Shown: positions 61,349 through 64,000 of the stretch, piece by piece
Numbering within the stretch: position 1 is the first letter of the stretch
Layout of the letters: each line of letters begins with the position of its first letter
Assembly: GCA_031308135.1 (NCBI GenBank)
Contig: JAHLJT010004567.1
Coordinates: forward strand, 37,708,389 to 37,772,388
Length of the DNA stretch: 64,000 bases
Source of the DNA: Acheta domesticus
Lineage: Eukaryota; Arthropoda; Insecta; Orthoptera; Gryllidae
Direction of reading: 5' to 3'
The notes under the pieces: model-generated
What the model was told of the DNA's origin: nothing
What the model saw: only the letters and a program-made list of their open reading frames with translations
Databases searched by the model: none
Translations under genes and position numbers: made by a program

Positions 61349-62060
61349 ATTCTCCGAGTGAACTTGCTGAAAGCTAGGGTGAATGGTGGACTGGAAGACA
61401 CTACCTACTCTTGTCGAATGACGTCGCGGACTCGTGCGAAGATAAAAATATTTCTAAATACTTGATAGCCACTTTAATCGTATTTTGCTTTACTTTTAAC
61501 ATTCATTCTTCTCGCTCTCGGTATCTACCGATATTCTTACGCTTATCAAGGTCGATTCTAAATAATAGTAATGGGCGTTTGCGATTAGCAATTTGACGGC
61601 CGCTAACCCTCCTCAAAGATAAATTTGACCCAGATCGAATAGACTACCGCAACAATAGACGCCACCTCGTTTTGCCTGTTCAGAATGTAACTTTATCACA
61701 CTTGAACCATGCATTGGCTAAGCTTTCCTTATTCGCAACTTGTCGGTCTGCATCCTGGGTAAGATTGCTGATGCTGGAAGCAAATTACGTCAGTGCACCC
61801 GTTACCGCCTTAAATTCGAAACATGTAATGCGACCAATGACAACGGCATTATGACGTAATAAGTGAACCAATTCGGAGGCCTCTTGTCGCAATCCCTTAG
61901 AGCTGGTGTGCCTCCACGTAAAATCAATGAATTAGGAATTTCGACATAATTCTTTTGTAAAAATGGTATAATTATAAGAAATAGAAATTCCTAATAACAA
62001 TGATTGGCGCGAGCACAATCCGTAGAATATGGCGACTTGTTGATGCGTGGTATATTTCAA
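61349..62060 (-). promoter_or_regulatory. Upstream region of the 833-codon gene
   Basis: It is free of recognised repeats and less AT-rich than its surroundings. It holds cgaccaatgaca (CCAAT-type, 61831-61842) and two tgacgtaat (CRE-like) words, at 61850-61858 and, inverted, near 61785. These suggest a promoter, possibly acting both ways, but no plus-strand gene follows within the window. Confidence 0.35.
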
Positions 62061-62399
62061 CATCGCTACAGCACGGCGTGCGATTAGACAATTTCTCACG
62101 CGAGAAAATGAACTTCTTCGAGGAAAACTTCCTGTTGAATTATAATTTTTTGTTCGTTCACGAATAAAAAACTATGAAAAATATTTTCACGAAATTACAA
62201 ACAAGTTTATTGACCTCACATTTTGTGAAAAAGTAAGTAAAATTGCTCACTTTTTTGAATAGTCTATTCATTAACGTATACTACAATAATCCACACTAAA
62301 CATTACTATAATTGGATTGCTATTTATATAGAGATAAGCTACTTCTATACATACATTATAGTTATTTGTGTAACACGTCCTTAAAGACTAATAGAGGAC

Positions 62400-62832
62400 G
62401 TGTTATATACAAATGTTTTTACTTTCCCGTATACGTACGTATACGGAGTAATACAGGGGAATATACGGGCTAGGACGTGGGTTTCTTCAATTTGAAAAAA
62501 ATCGTACGAATAGTTTAGGCGCTAGTTTTTTACACCGGACAGGACGTTTTGCTTTCAATTGGTTTCTCGGTATCAAGGACCCATAAAACAGGGATTCTGG
62601 CTACACCACGTGTTAGAGGATTTTTTTTCTTAATTTAGCAACTGGATTTATCCACTTTTTCGTTATCAAGGCCCGGCAATGAATTTTTTCTGCCAAAAGT
62701 AGTATAGGGAAAGTTATGCAATGCTGCGCGAAAGGAAAAAAAAAGGGGAAAAAAAGCGGAATTTCCGCAGAAAAATTCATTGCCGGGCCCTGATTACGAA
62801 AAATTGGATAAATCCAGTAGCTAAATCAAGGA
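62400..62832. repeat. RepA terminal part folded back on itself
   Basis: It runs forward from the terminal palindrome and gtttaggcgctag to gcccggcaatgaatttt (62670-62687). Then the same block returns in reverse: ttcattgccgggccctg (62776-62792) to ccagtagctaaatcaagg (62813-62830). The arms of ~70 bases form an inverted repeat around gtagtatagggaaagtta. Confidence 0.75.
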
Positions 62833-62837
62833 AAAAA

Positions 62838-64000
62838 CTAGTGGTGCTACAGAATGGCACAAAATTTCCCGTATTAGTTTTCTATTTCCTTTGGTCTCGG
62901 CTAACTATTCGGACTCTCCATATATTCTTGCCAGCTACCATCTATCGCCGACCGAACTACATTTTTTTGCCACTTTCTTAAATTTTCGGTTTCTTTATAG
63001 TAGAACGGAAATATTATTTTAACAATATGAAAGAACAGTAAAACGTCCCCCTAAATGGCAATTTTCTTCGAAAAATTGGGAGCCATTTTCAAGAAAATGG
63101 CGTTTAAGCGCAACTGTAAATAACAAATATGAGGCTATTTTTCTCAGAAACTTTTTGAGCTCTCGATAAACTTCATCAAACATCATTTGAAGCACATTAA
63201 CTCACAAATACAACAGCGTTTACAAATAGCTGAAAATGTGCATATTAACGGTATGATCGATTTTTCAAAAAAATTATATGTGTAATTTTTACAAAAACCA
63301 GAAACTATCCCAAAATAACTTTACGTCGTATTAAAGAGTCCAATTAAAAACATCCGCTCGAAAAGTTTGAAGAAAAAATTTGAAGTCATTTTTGAGATGA
63401 CGTTTGAGCGTTTCTAAAAATTCGGAATTTTGAGCTAGTTTTCACAAAAAATGGCCGAATTCTCGAGAAACTTTACTTGACATTATATTTAAAGCACATG
63501 TATTCGTAAGTATAATAATGTGAACAAGTCGACGTTAATATAAATTTTTTCACATTTTTCCTTTAAACTTTTGGTAACGATAGTGCCTAATGTACTCTAT
63601 GAGATGGTATAAACGCCATATTGCTATATTCTTTTGTTTTTTTCGAAAATTACAAAAATGTAATTTTTTTGACTTGTCTCTTACATCATTAATATTTACA
63701 TTAGCGGAATTTTGCTTACATTATTATATTTGTAAGTGCATGTACTTTAAATAATGTCACATAGTGTATCTCGAAAAATCAACTTTTCTGTGAAAAGTTG
63801 CTCAAAATTCCGCATTTTCAGAAACGCTCAAACGCCATTTTCTCAAAAACGGCTCCAAATGTTTTCTGCAAACTTTTCGAACTGATGGTGCTAATTGGAC
63901 TCTTTAATATGACGCAAAGTTGTTTTTGAGGTATTTTTTTGTTTCTTTTTCAAAAATTACACAAATGTAATTTTTTGAAAGATCTCTTACACCGTTAATA
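62838..64000. repeat. RepA foldback copy (right edge cut by window)
   Basis: It begins aactagtggtgctacagaat. It matches 1-1100 almost base for base in the same orientation, including the switch from forward to reverse sense at about 63550. Confidence 0.85.

Noticed and set aside
1..64000. CRISPR array, bacterial operon or prophage
   Set aside because: No regularly spaced identical short repeats with unique spacers, no operon-like gene packing; splice sites and transposon classes are eukaryotic.

Overview
The window is 64 kb of AT-rich, repeat-dense animal DNA, almost certainly from an arthropod and probably an insect with a large genome. Long introns, an invertebrate clarin gene, Jockey-, RTE- and R2/R4-type LINEs, a mariner, hAT and Harbinger MITEs and a Helitron support this. 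I cannot name the species. A run of exactly 1000 N at 15150-16149 is an assembly gap inside a LINE.

Two host genes are supported, both on the minus strand. One is a clarin-family four-transmembrane protein whose four coding exons span 46422 down to 22073, with introns of about 12 kb, 11 kb and 0.9 kb. I rebuilt it from splice sites; one base at the exon 2/3 junction does not fit. The other is an intronless 833-codon reading frame (61348-58847) for a disordered, lysine-rich protein with a C-terminal helical segment, which I do not recognise. A third, isolated exon-like segment (43486-43675) sits inside clarin intron 1 and is out of phase with clarin.

Layout. 1-6.7 kb: dispersed repeat family RepA and smaller repeats. 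7.1-8.5 kb: a GC-richer island with a possible promoter and splice sites. 9.3-17 kb: a Jockey-like 5' half (plus), a LINE reverse transcriptase (minus), and an R2/R4-like LINE (minus) split by the gap. 17-22 kb: sparse intergenic DNA. 22-46.4 kb: clarin, its introns packed with RepA copies, a Helitron, an RTE-like LINE carrying nested hAT MITEs, a mariner and a GC-rich tandem duplication carrying a Harbinger-like MITE. 47-54 kb: RepA, plus a 2.6 kb element with about 625 bp inverted repeats. 54-58.7 kb: quiet AT-rich DNA with one hAT MITE. 58.7-61.5 kb: the 833-codon gene. 62.4-64 kb: RepA again, nearly repeating the window's first kilobase.

The dominant theme is RepA. By hand count it covers roughly a quarter of the window on both strands, is built from diverged monomers about 304 bp long, and ends in a conserved palindrome. 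No coding capacity was seen in it. All repeat names (RepA to RepG) are mine. Family assignments come from motif recognition by eye, not from database searches.
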